From contig JAEXBK010000071.1 of NCBI GenBank assembly GCA_023394035.1, positions 1 to 44,679 on the forward strand: a stretch of DNA of 44,679 nucleotides, in the 5' to 3' direction. The DNA comes from Bacillota bacterium (GTDB taxonomy: Bacteria > Bacillota > Clostridia > Peptostreptococcales > Anaerovoracaceae). Below, in pieces: positions 1 through 6,464 of the stretch (positions within the stretch are counted from its first letter, which is position 1; the number at the start of each line of letters is the position of its first letter). A program made the position numbers and the translations under genes. The notes under the pieces are model-generated. The model was not told the origin of the DNA, made no database searches, and saw nothing but the letters and a program-made list of their open reading frames with translations.

Positions 1-147
1 GTCTTTGTTTGCAGATACTGGTATCTCGATTCCATCAAAGGCATCGCGAGCCGTTACGGATTTACGCAAAGCAAGGTTAAAATGATGCTCAAAAGAACAA
101 GAGAAAAGCTCAAAATTCATCTTGAAAAGGAGGAAATAGACATATGA
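1..147 (+). CDS. RNA polymerase ECF-type sigma factor, C-terminal fragment (5' end outside window)
   Basis: Frame 1 is open from the window edge to a TGA at 145-147 and encodes 48 residues. The residues IKGIASRYGFTQSKVKMMLK match a region-4 helix-turn-helix (-35 recognition) of sigma-70 family factors, followed by the usual basic tail with REKLK. The stop overlaps the ATG of the next gene in an ATGA arrangement, so the two are probably translationally coupled, as is typical of ECF sigma/anti-sigma pairs. Only the last helix-turn-helix is visible, so the ECF group cannot be assigned. Confidence 0.75.
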   Translation, partial: VFVCRYWYLDSIKGIASRYGFTQSKVKMMLKRTREKLKIHLEKEEIDI

Positions 148-896
148 AAAGCGATCTGATGATTCGTGCCTTCGGCAATATAGATGATGACTATATAGTA
201 AGCGCACATTCAACATACAATAAAAAACCTGTTTTGTTCAGGCGTTTTGCCGCAATCGCCGCGGCGACATTCGTGCTGATGTTTGCAGGTCTGTTTATGC
301 TAAGGGATAATAATAAGCCCGTTTATCAAAGCTGGAATCCCGGCTTTTCGCCGGAAATGTATTTCAGCAATTCAGCTCAGTATCCTGATTCGATCAGCCA
401 TGCTAAATTATCCGACATAGTGGCTCAGTTCAAGGCGCTTCGAAGCTTCTCCAATCTACGCTTAGAGCTTGAAGAAAATGGTGTTATACCGGTTATGGAG
501 GATCATCCACTATTTGATTTAACAGTATTTTACGGTGAAGGCGGCAAGTTCTACAAGATACACATCGGTTGGTATATAAACGGCGATGATCTAAGCGATT
601 ACAGTTCTCTTGAGGTGCTTGCCGGCAAGCATGAGATAAAGGAAGTCAAAGACTGTTTCTCGCCTTTAGAAAAAGAGTATAAAACATTTACCATGCGCGG
701 TCACACCCCAATTGTCGCCGTCGGCAGAGAATACCAGAACAAAACGATCACATTCCAAAATGAAAACGGATGGTATCAAATATCAGGCTCATTCAATGAC
801 AGCTACGAATCCGTCGTTAAGCTTTTAGAATGGTTCATTGCCCACCCTATTGACTTTGACGCCTTCCCTGTAGAAAACGGCGAAATCTGCAAATGA
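144..896 (+). CDS. Single-pass membrane protein, probable cognate anti-sigma factor
   Basis: A 250-residue protein with a short cytosolic N-terminus (about 1-33), one transmembrane helix (about 34-53, preceded by FRR and followed by RDNNK) and a roughly 195-residue extracytoplasmic domain. The topology and the 4-bp overlap with the upstream sigma gene fit a membrane anti-sigma factor that holds the sigma factor until an envelope signal arrives. The start has a good ribosome site (AAGGAGG) inside the sigma gene. I see no zinc-binding HxxxCxxC anti-sigma motif in the N-terminus, and the outer domain is not one I recognise with certainty, so the role is inferred from context. Confidence 0.6.
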   Translation: MKSDLMIRAFGNIDDDYIVSAHSTYNKKPVLFRRFAAIAAATFVLMFAGLFMLRDNNKPVYQSWNPGFSPEMYFSNSAQYPDSISHAKLSDIVAQFKALRSFSNLRLELEENGVIPVMEDHPLFDLTVFYGEGGKFYKIHIGWYINGDDLSDYSSLEVLAGKHEIKEVKDCFSPLEKEYKTFTMRGHTPIVAVGREYQNKTITFQNENGWYQISGSFNDSYESVVKLLEWFIAHPIDFDAFPVENGEICK

Positions 897-917
897 TGAC
901 GATCTGAAAGGAATATA

Positions 918-1394
918 ATGATAAATCATCCTATTGACCCTTTTTTCAAAAATGACTCAAAGATTCTCATACTTGGCTCCTTCCCTTCCGTAAAATCACG
1001 CGAAGCCATGTTCTATTACGCTCACCCGCAAAATCGCTTTTGGAAAGTCGTAAGCGCGATTTTTGATGCCCCTACACCTATATCGACAGCAGATAAGCGT
1101 ACGCTTCTAACGCAAACAAAAATCGCGCTCTGGGATGTAATAAAAAGCTGTGAGATAAGCGGCAGCTCCGACAGCTCAATAACAAATGCAGTGCCGAATG
1201 ACATCTCTGAAATCCTTAAAGCATCAAGCATAGAGCGCATATATACAAACGGTAAAGCCTCATATAATCTGTATCAAACGCATATAAAAAACAGCATCGG
1301 CATTGATGCTGTCTATCTTCCGTCAACGTCTCCCGCAAATGCCGCATGGAGCCTCGAAAAGCTCGTATCGGCATGGCAGGTCATCAGAAATTGA
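918..1394 (+). CDS. Uracil-DNA glycosylase superfamily protein, hypoxanthine (deoxyinosine) DNA glycosylase type
   Basis: The 158-residue protein has the compact UDG fold signatures: ILGSFPSVKSREAMFYYAHP near residues 17-36, followed by QNRFW, which includes the Asn used as catalytic residue in the HDG family, and the C-terminal loop LPSTSPANAAW at about 133-143. These fit the hypoxanthine-DNA glycosylase (family 6) group, which removes deaminated adenine from DNA. It lies 21 nt after the anti-sigma-like gene with a ribosome site AAAGGA, so it may be co-transcribed. Its last 11 bases overlap the convergent mntP gene. A mismatch-uracil activity is a possible alternative. Confidence 0.78.
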   Translation: MINHPIDPFFKNDSKILILGSFPSVKSREAMFYYAHPQNRFWKVVSAIFDAPTPISTADKRTLLTQTKIALWDVIKSCEISGSSDSSITNAVPNDISEILKASSIERIYTNGKASYNLYQTHIKNSIGIDAVYLPSTSPANAAWSLEKLVSAWQVIRN

Positions 1395-1944
1395 TGATGC
1401 CGGTATGCTCAAGCAGGATCTTTGTACCTATCAGTATAAGAATGATTCCTCCTGCAAGCTCTGCTTTGCTTTTGTAAATCACACCGAAGGTATTTCCTAT
1501 CTTAACTCCTGCAAATGAAAGCACAAATGTGATTATGCCTATCGAAAGCACCGCAGGAACAATCGCAACGTTCAGGAATGCAAAGCTCACGCCTACCGCA
1601 AGCGCATCAATGCTCGTAGCTACTGCCATCAAAACCATTGTTTTTATGCCGAAATCAGGGTTACATTCAGATTCTTCTCTCGACTCTTTTATCATGGAAA
1701 GTCCTATAAGAACGAGAAGTACAAAAGCTACCCAGTGATCAAAATCCGCAATCAAGTCCTTGAAGCTCATGCCGAGCAGACATCCGGCAGCAGGCATCAA
1801 TGCCTGAAATACACCGAAATATAAGCCGCACAAAAGTCCGTGCTTAAGCTCCATTTTTCTGACGGAAAGTCCCTTACAAATTGAAACGGCAAATGCATCC
1901 ATTGCAAGTCCGAATGATAAGATGATAATTTCTGCAGCGCTCAT
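1384..1944 (-). CDS. mntP: Manganese efflux pump MntP
   Basis: A 186-residue integral membrane protein with about six transmembrane helices. The paired family signatures with acidic residues in the membrane are present: LAMDAFAVSICKGL at 14-27 and SIDALAVGVSF in the second half, as expected for MntP (former YebN), which exports Mn2+ to prevent toxicity. Length is normal for the family. The start ATG follows GGGAAAAATA. A clear promoter leaves only about a 42-nt leader, too short for the yybP-ykoY manganese riboswitch that often precedes this gene, so control (if by manganese) would have to be at the DNA level. The 3' end overlaps the convergent glycosylase gene by 11 bp. Confidence 0.92.
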   Translation of the reverse strand: MSAAEIIILSFGLAMDAFAVSICKGLSVRKMELKHGLLCGLYFGVFQALMPAAGCLLGMSFKDLIADFDHWVAFVLLVLIGLSMIKESREESECNPDFGIKTMVLMAVATSIDALAVGVSFAFLNVAIVPAVLSIGIITFVLSFAGVKIGNTFGVIYKSKAELAGGIILILIGTKILLEHTGIINF

Positions 1945-1973
1945 TTATTTTTCCCATTTTTCTAAAATAATGC

Positions 1974-2002
1974 TGGACAATACAACTTTCATAGTATATA
2001 AT
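1974..2002 (+). promoter_or_regulatory. Promoter of tRNA-Glu
   Basis: TGGACA (1974-1979), 17-nt spacer, TATAAT (1997-2002). Predicted start near 2009, about 39 nt before the mature tRNA 5' end. Its -10 overlaps the -10 of the opposing mntP promoter. Confidence 0.7.
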
Positions 2003-2021
2003 AACACTTGCGTTATTTCAA
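1993..2021 (-). promoter_or_regulatory. Promoter of mntP
   Basis: On the minus strand TTGAAA (2021-2016), 17-nt spacer, TATACT (1998-1993). The spacer contains the inverted repeat AATAAC-N6-GTTATT (2000-2017), a possible operator; both -35 and -10 of the tRNA promoter interleave with it. Confidence 0.7.
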
Positions 2022-2047
2022 TAGGAAAATGCGCCAATCAATAATAT

Positions 2048-2122
2048 GTCGCCTTGGTCAAGTGGTCAAGACGTAGCCCTCTCACGGCTGAATCAGGGGT
2101 TCGACTCCCCTAGGCGATACCA
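2048..2122 (+). tRNA. tRNA-Glu (anticodon CUC)
   Basis: A 75-nt cloverleaf. The acceptor arm GTCGCCT pairs with AGGCGAT (one G-U pair at the end). There is a D-stem GTC/GAC, an anticodon stem TAGCC/GGCTG with loop CTCTCAC (T33, anticodon CTC), a T-arm with GGTTCGACTCC, discriminator A and an encoded CCA. The anticodon reads GAG codons only, so a second tRNA-Glu(UUC) should exist elsewhere. It stands alone between its own promoter and terminator. Confidence 0.93.
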
Positions 2123-2125
2123 ACT

Positions 2126-2154
2126 GAACCTGCATATCATGCAGGTTCTTTTTT
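2126..2154 (+). terminator. Intrinsic terminator of tRNA-Glu
   Basis: Perfect 10-bp inverted repeat GAACCTGCAT / ATGCAGGTTC with a 3-nt loop followed by six T residues, starting 4 nt after the tRNA CCA end. Confidence 0.9.
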
Positions 2155-2443
2155 CAGGTTGATATTTTTTTAATGTGCGTTATCCCGTATCAAATCGTTA
2201 TAAAATAGTGCATAAATCTTTTTTATTCATGATTTTTTTCTGAATATCTACAGAATCGGCCTCAGAGAAGATTCTCGTATCTATTATCTCTTTTTTAGTG
2301 AATAATTCTAAAATATACATAAAAAAATCAGAAATATCTACAGCGCGAAAGATTGAATAACCTTCATCAAACTTGCCATGAAATTACAATCCAAAAGCTT
2401 TGACTCTACCCCAACATTTATTATAGAGCCAAGAAAAAAACAT
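2155..2443. other. AT-rich non-coding stretch with a possible short gene remnant
   Basis: No complete gene is seen. Together with the IS end, the gene-free stretch runs to 2548. The region is T/A-rich and holds a direct repeat ATATCTACAG at 2244-2253 and 2334-2343. On the minus strand an open frame runs in from the IS end and stops at 2338, encoding about 30 residues (beginning GSIINVGVESKLL) without a start or ribosome site. It could be the tail of a gene cut by the IS insertion or chance coding. I do not recognise the peptide. Confidence 0.35.
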
Positions 2444-2462
2444 CCCCGCGTCAAACGCGGGG
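2444..2462 (-). repeat. IS200 right-end hairpin
   Basis: CCCCGCGT (2444-2451), loop CAA, ACGCGGGG (2455-2462). On the minus strand it lies downstream of tnpA and the sequence after it (ATGTTTTTTTC) is T-rich, so it may also terminate tnpA transcription. Confidence 0.75.
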
Positions 2463-2548
2463 TTTTTCACATCCGGGCATAGCCCTTGCTCCTCGCGGGA
2501 CGCGTGCAACGCGTAAACGCAGTCTGCCAGCCGCGTTTTCAGCTCATT

Positions 2549-3010
2549 CTATTTCTTCTTTCTCGAATTCTTCACTTCGGGGATGCTTAATTGTTCTCCC
2601 AATTTATCTTCGTCGAGTTGATGTTTTATATACTCTGCAATTCGCTGTTCGTTTTTTCCGACAGTATCGACATAGTACCCTTTGCACCAGAATTCTCTGT
2701 TTCGATATTTGTATTTCAATTCAGCGAATTGCTCGTACAACATCGTTGTACTCTTCCCTTTGAGGTACCCCATAAAACTTGATACTGCTATCTTTGGCGA
2801 TATCTCAACGAAAAGATGTATATGGTCTGGGCATGCTTCTGCTTCCAGAATATTGATGCCTTTCCATTCACACAATTGTCGTAGTATTTTCCCTATCGCA
2901 TTCCTTTTTTCTCCATAGAATACTCTTCTTCTATATTTTGATGCGAACACGATGTGATATTTGCAATTCCACTTGGAATGCGATAGACTATGTACGTCAT
3001 TAAGACCCAT
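2549..3010 (-). CDS. tnpA: IS200-type transposase TnpA (HUH/Y1)
   Basis: A 153-residue protein of the full length expected for IS200 TnpA. It contains the HUH motif HIH in CPDHIHLFV (about residues 62-70) and the catalytic tyrosine in EYIKHQ (about 127-132), so it looks intact. The ATG at 3010 is preferred over an upstream in-frame start because GGAGGAGG lies 6-7 nt before it and the protein then begins MGLNDVHSLSHSKW, the usual family N-terminus. The gene reads in the same direction as the etf operon upstream of it. Confidence 0.92.
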   Translation of the reverse strand: MGLNDVHSLSHSKWNCKYHIVFASKYRRRVFYGEKRNAIGKILRQLCEWKGINILEAEACPDHIHLFVEISPKIAVSSFMGYLKGKSTTMLYEQFAELKYKYRNREFWCKGYYVDTVGKNEQRIAEYIKHQLDEDKLGEQLSIPEVKNSRKKK

Positions 3011-3026
3011 GATTTCCTCCTCCTTA

Positions 3027-3047
3027 GTCTGTTTGCAGTTGGCAGAC
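3027..3047 (-). promoter_or_regulatory. Hairpin just upstream of the tnpA ribosome-binding site
   Basis: GTCTG (minus 3047-3043) and CAGAC (3031-3027) can pair around an 11-nt loop directly before the TAAGGAGGAGG ribosome site. Leader hairpins that limit translation are known in IS200; here the role is inferred. Confidence 0.35.
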
Positions 3048-3102
3048 CGCAATAACATTCTAAGTATTGGGAGATTTCTGGTCAAACGCATAGCTTTTAC
3101 GG

Positions 3103-3125
3103 AACCCCGCGTCTAACGCGGGGTT
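3103..3125 (-). repeat. IS200 left-end hairpin
   Basis: AACCCCGCGT (3103-3112), loop CTA, ACGCGGGGTT (3116-3125); near copy of the other end hairpin in the same orientation of stem sequence. Confidence 0.75.
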
Positions 3126-3138
3126 TTCGCTTATACAA

Positions 3139-3166
3139 GAAACCGTGTGCGGATGCACACGGTTTC
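3139..3166 (-). terminator. Hairpin terminator downstream of etfA
   Basis: Perfect 12-bp stem GAAACCGTGTGC / GCACACGGTTTC with a 4-nt loop, 18 nt after the etfA stop. The run after it on the minus strand is only TTGTAT before the IS begins, so the original U-tract may have been separated by the IS insertion. Confidence 0.7.
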
Positions 3167-3184
3167 GTTATTTGTTTACATGAA

Positions 3185-4288
3185 CTATTTTACAGCTTCA
3201 GCAAGTGCTTCTGCGTTGTCCCACTCTTCGATGATCTGTGGAATTACCTTGTAAAGGTCTCCTACGATACCGTAGTCGGCAACTTCGAAAATAGGAGCGT
3301 CTGCATCTTTGTTGATAGCAACGATGATGTCTGAATTTGACATTCCTGCAAGGTGCTGAATAGCGCCGGAGATACCGCAAGCGAAGTAAATTCTTGGCTT
3401 TACTGTAGTACCTGTCTGTCCAACCTGGTGGTCATGTGAAATCCATCCTGCATCTACGCATGCACGTGATGAACCAACAACACCGCCAACCTTGTCGGCA
3501 AATTTCTTGATGAGCTCGAAACCGCTTGGATCGCCGAGTCCTCTTCCGCCTGAGCAGATGATATCAGCATCTGTGAGGGAAACGAGTTCCTTTGCTGACT
3601 TAACGATGTCGATGATCTTTGTTCTGATATCTGCTTCGCCAAGTTCAACGTTAACGTGGATGATTTCACCCTTTGCGCCAGGCTTTCTCTCAAGCTTTGA
3701 CATAACGCCAGGTCTTACTGTAGCCATCTGAGGTCTTGAAGTAGGGCTGACGATAGTAGCCATGAGGTTTCCGCCGAATGCAGGACGAGTCATCTTCAGC
3801 TTCTTGTCTGTATCGTTAGGATCAAGAGTAGCTGTGTTCAGAGTCGTGTTTGCATTTGCAAAGTCAATATAGTTCTTAACGCTTACGTCAAGGTGAGTAC
3901 AGTCAGCTGTAAGACCTACGTTTGCGCGACCTGCTACACGTGGAGCAAGGTCTCTTCCGATATGAGTAGCTCCGTAGAGAATGATCTCAGGCTTGAACTG
4001 CTCGATAGCGGATGTGATGACCTTTGTGTATCCATCTGTTGTGAAGTTCTTTAAAAGCGGATGCTCGATTACATAAACAGCTTCTGCTCCGTATTCGAAG
4101 CATTCCTGAGCAAGATGCTCAACCTTGTCACCTACGATAAGAGCGCAGACCTTGCTGTCTTCGCTTATATCCTTAGCAAGCTTGTAGCCTTCGCCGATGA
4201 GCTCAAGAGCAACGTTCATCAGCTTGCCGTTACGCTGTTCGGCAAATACCCAAATATTTTTGTAATCAGCAAAATTTACTGTTGACAT
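3185..4288 (-). CDS. etfA: Electron transfer flavoprotein alpha subunit
   Basis: A 367-residue EtfA. The C-terminal FAD domain carries CSGGRGLGDPSGFEL, GSSRACVDAGW, QVGQTGTTVKP, GISGAIQHLAGM and AINKDADAPIF, all conserved in EtfA. The N-terminal half is the usual Etf alpha/beta fold (IWVFAEQRNGKL). The start at the second ATG (MSTVNFADYK) is chosen because AAGGAGG lies 8 nt before it; the ATG 6 nt upstream is too close to the ribosome site. With EtfB it moves electrons between acyl-CoA dehydrogenase and other carriers. Third gene of bcd-etfB-etfA, 13 nt after etfB. Confidence 0.95.
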   Translation of the reverse strand: MSTVNFADYKNIWVFAEQRNGKLMNVALELIGEGYKLAKDISEDSKVCALIVGDKVEHLAQECFEYGAEAVYVIEHPLLKNFTTDGYTKVITSAIEQFKPEIILYGATHIGRDLAPRVAGRANVGLTADCTHLDVSVKNYIDFANANTTLNTATLDPNDTDKKLKMTRPAFGGNLMATIVSPTSRPQMATVRPGVMSKLERKPGAKGEIIHVNVELGEADIRTKIIDIVKSAKELVSLTDADIICSGGRGLGDPSGFELIKKFADKVGGVVGSSRACVDAGWISHDHQVGQTGTTVKPRIYFACGISGAIQHLAGMSNSDIIVAINKDADAPIFEVADYGIVGDLYKVIPQIIEEWDNAEALAEAVK

Positions 4289-4301
4289 GTTCATTTCCTC
4301 C

Positions 4302-5096
4302 TTAGATAGCGTGCTTCTGCTTCAGATTAACAAGCAGTGATGCAGCTAATTCCTTCTCAGTATCTCCTTCGAGCATAACGCCTTTTCCCTTTGGCTTAGG
4401 TGTAAAGGAACGGAATACGTTTGTAGGAGAAGCCTTAAGGCCTACTGTAGTGAGATCAACTTCAATCGCTGCAGCATTCCAAACCTTGATGTCCTTTTCA
4501 GGAGCAAAGAGGTCCTTCATGTTCATGTATCTTGGAACGTTGAGTTCCTTGATGCATGTTAGCATGCAAGGGATAGGAACTTCGATGACTTCGTATCCGT
4601 CTTCTAACTGTCTTTCAACCTTGACTGATTTCTTGTCAGCAGCAAGCTCAAATTTCTGAACATATGTTACCTGTGGAAGATCAAGCTTTTCTGCGATCTG
4701 AGGTCCTACCTGAGCTGTATCTCCGTCGATAGCCTGACGACCTGCAAAGATCATGTCATAGTCGAGCTTCTTGATTGCAGCTGTGATAGCGTTTGAAGTA
4801 GCCCATGTATCAGATCCGCCTACGGCTCTGTCAGATACGAGTATACCTTCGTCAGCACCCATAGCGAGGCATTCGAAGAGCATGTCTGAAGCCTGTGGAG
4901 GTCCCATGGAAACGACAGTTACATGAACATTTTCAGGATCTGTGTCTTTGATTCTGAGTGCTTCTTCAAGAGCATTTGCGTCATCCGGATTGAGGATGCT
5001 CGGAACACCGTCTCTGATGAGTGTGCCTGTTTCCGGATTTATTCTGATTTCGTTAGTATCCGGTACCTGTTTGGCGCATACTACAATTTTAAACAT
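4302..5096 (-). CDS. etfB: Electron transfer flavoprotein beta subunit
   Basis: A 264-residue EtfB, full length. It shows FKIVVCAKQVPDTNEI at the N-terminus, the nucleotide-binding region GRQAIDGDTAQVGPQIAEKL in the middle and the EtfB signature VPIPCMLTCIKELNVPRYM. In clostridia such EtfAB pairs work with butyryl-CoA dehydrogenase and may bifurcate electrons from NADH to crotonyl-CoA and ferredoxin; whether this one bifurcates cannot be decided here. The ribosome site is AAAGGAGG. It sits 20 nt downstream of the dehydrogenase gene. Confidence 0.95.
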   Translation of the reverse strand: MFKIVVCAKQVPDTNEIRINPETGTLIRDGVPSILNPDDANALEEALRIKDTDPENVHVTVVSMGPPQASDMLFECLAMGADEGILVSDRAVGGSDTWATSNAITAAIKKLDYDMIFAGRQAIDGDTAQVGPQIAEKLDLPQVTYVQKFELAADKKSVKVERQLEDGYEVIEVPIPCMLTCIKELNVPRYMNMKDLFAPEKDIKVWNAAAIEVDLTTVGLKASPTNVFRSFTPKPKGKGVMLEGDTEKELAASLLVNLKQKHAI

Positions 5097-5116
5097 TACC
5101 TATATCCTCCTTTATC

Positions 5117-6256
5117 CTAACGCAGCAGAGATGCAGCGATAACCATTCTCTGAACTTCTGAAGTTCCTTCATAGATTTCGGTGATCTTAGCGTCTCTCAT
5201 CATTCTTTCAACAGGGTAATCCTTTGTGTAGCCGTATCCGCCGTGAAGCTGTACGCACTTTGTCGTAACGTTCATTGCAGTTTCAGCAGCAAAGAGCTTT
5301 GCCATAGCGGCAGGAACTCCGTAAGGAAGACCTTTGTCTTCGCAGAAAGCAGCTTTGTAAACGAGAAGCTTAGCAGCTTCGATCTGAGTAGCAAGGTTTG
5401 CAACTTCAAACTGAAGAGCCTGCATCTGTGACAGCTTCTTTCCGAACTGTTTTCTCTGCTTCATATATTCAACAGTAACGTCAAGAGCTCCTTCAGCAAT
5501 TCCGAGAGCCTGTGAAGCGATTCCTATACGTCCGCCGTCGAGTGTGCTCATAGCAACCTTGAAGCCTTTTCCTAACTGTCCGAGGAGTCTGTCCTTAGGA
5601 ATACGGCAATTCTGGAAGATCAGTTCTGTTGTCGATGAAGCACTGATACCCATCTTGTCTTCCGTCTTTCCGATCGAGAATCCAGGATCGTTCTTTTCTA
5701 CGATAAACGCACTGATGCCTCTGTTACCCTGTGACTTGTCAGTCATAGCCATAACGATAAATACGTCAGCATATCCGCCGTTTGTAATAAAGCACTTAGC
5801 GCCGTTTATTACCCATTCATCTCCGTCGAGTTCAGCTCTTGTCTGCTGTCCCGAAGCATCTGTACCTGCGTTAGGCTCTGTAAGACCGAAAGCTCCAAGC
5901 TTTCTTCCGGAAAGAAGCTCAGGAAGATATTTCATCTTCTGTTCTTCATTGCCGTGAGCGTATATAGGCCAGCAGCAGAGCGATGTGTGAGCAGAAACTA
6001 TTACGGCTGTTGAAGCGCAAACTTTTGCGAGTTCTTCTACAGTGATAGCATATGATACTTCATCGCCGCCGGCTCCGCCGTACTTAGTTGGGAACGGGAT
6101 TCCCATCAGACCGTATTTTGCCATTTTTTCTACTGTTTCTGTAGGAAAACGGTGCTCCTGATCGATGTCCGCCGCCAATGGTTCAACTTCTGTCTTAGCA
6201 AAGTTTCTGACCATTTTCTGTACGAATTCCTGTTCCTTCGTCAGTTGAAAGTTCAT
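5117..6256 (-). CDS. bcd: Acyl-CoA dehydrogenase, short-chain (butyryl-CoA dehydrogenase type)
   Basis: A 379-residue protein, the exact size class of clostridial Bcd. Signatures: FGLTEPNAGTDASGQQT (substrate/FAD loop), KCFITNGGYADVFIV, QLHGGYGYTKDYPVERMMRD, and the C-terminal IYEGTSEVQR in which Glu (about residue 363) is the catalytic base of short-chain dehydrogenases. It reduces crotonyl-CoA to butyryl-CoA (or the reverse) with EtfAB. The other butyrate genes (crt, hbd, thl) are not in this window, so the physiological substrate stays open between butyryl-CoA and another short acyl-CoA. Confidence 0.92.
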   Translation of the reverse strand: MNFQLTKEQEFVQKMVRNFAKTEVEPLAADIDQEHRFPTETVEKMAKYGLMGIPFPTKYGGAGGDEVSYAITVEELAKVCASTAVIVSAHTSLCCWPIYAHGNEEQKMKYLPELLSGRKLGAFGLTEPNAGTDASGQQTRAELDGDEWVINGAKCFITNGGYADVFIVMAMTDKSQGNRGISAFIVEKNDPGFSIGKTEDKMGISASSTTELIFQNCRIPKDRLLGQLGKGFKVAMSTLDGGRIGIASQALGIAEGALDVTVEYMKQRKQFGKKLSQMQALQFEVANLATQIEAAKLLVYKAAFCEDKGLPYGVPAAMAKLFAAETAMNVTTKCVQLHGGYGYTKDYPVERMMRDAKITEIYEGTSEVQRMVIAASLLR

Positions 6257-6284
6257 GTAATTGCCTCCTTAAATTTTATAACGA

Positions 6285-6303
6285 TCCTTCCTTAACGGAA
6301 GGA
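6285..6303 (-). other. Leader hairpin before bcd
   Basis: Perfect 7-bp inverted repeat TCCTTCC/GGAAGGA with a 5-nt loop in the bcd leader, between the candidate Rex site and the ribosome site. There is no U-tract, so it is more likely an mRNA structure than a terminator. Confidence 0.35.
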
Positions 6304-6324
6304 AAGCCGGTACATGTTGTAAAG

Positions 6325-6342
6325 TTGTTATAAAAATAACAG
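6325..6342 (-). promoter_or_regulatory. Candidate Rex (redox repressor) operator upstream of bcd-etfBA
   Basis: The minus-strand sequence CTGTTATTTTTATAACAA contains the perfect palindrome TGTTAT-N4-ATAACA and matches 11 of 14 defined positions of the Rex consensus TTGTTAA-N4-TTAACAA. Rex senses NADH/NAD+ and represses butyrate and etf genes in clostridia. No convincing -35/-10 pair could be fixed next to it. Confidence 0.55.
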
Positions 6343-6464
6343 CATACATTTATAGTAAACCACTTTTTTTACCTATTTGCAAGCCACTTTTTGGCTTAGT
6401 TTAAGTAAATAAAGCTTTATCGAATCACATAAATATTTTGAACCGAATAAGACTCACGTTTTGC

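Larger units (their letters stand above)
2444..3125 (-). mobile_element. IS200/IS605-family insertion sequence (tnpA only)
   Basis: The unit comprises a Y1 transposase gene bounded by similar GC-rich hairpins: CCCCGCGT/ACGCGGGG at 2444-2462 and AACCCCGCGT/ACGCGGGGTT at 3103-3125, each with a 3-nt loop. Such subterminal imperfect palindromes, rather than terminal inverted repeats, are what TnpA recognises in this family, which excises and inserts as single-stranded DNA without target duplication. The true ends should lie some nucleotides outside the hairpins, giving a size near 700 bp, normal for IS200. No tnpB is present. Confidence 0.85.

Noticed and set aside
1945..1992. Manganese (yybP-ykoY) riboswitch before mntP
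   Set aside because: The predicted start leaves about 42 nt of leader, with no paired helices; too short for the riboswitch.
6381..6397. Hairpin AAGCCA/TGGCTT as thiI terminator
   Set aside because: Only 6 pairs and no T-run follows on the minus strand; too weak to call.
6257..6464. A -35/-10 promoter for bcd
   Set aside because: Several partial matches (TTGCAA, TTTACT, an extended -10 TGTTATTTT) exist but none with acceptable spacing, so no promoter is called although one must exist.
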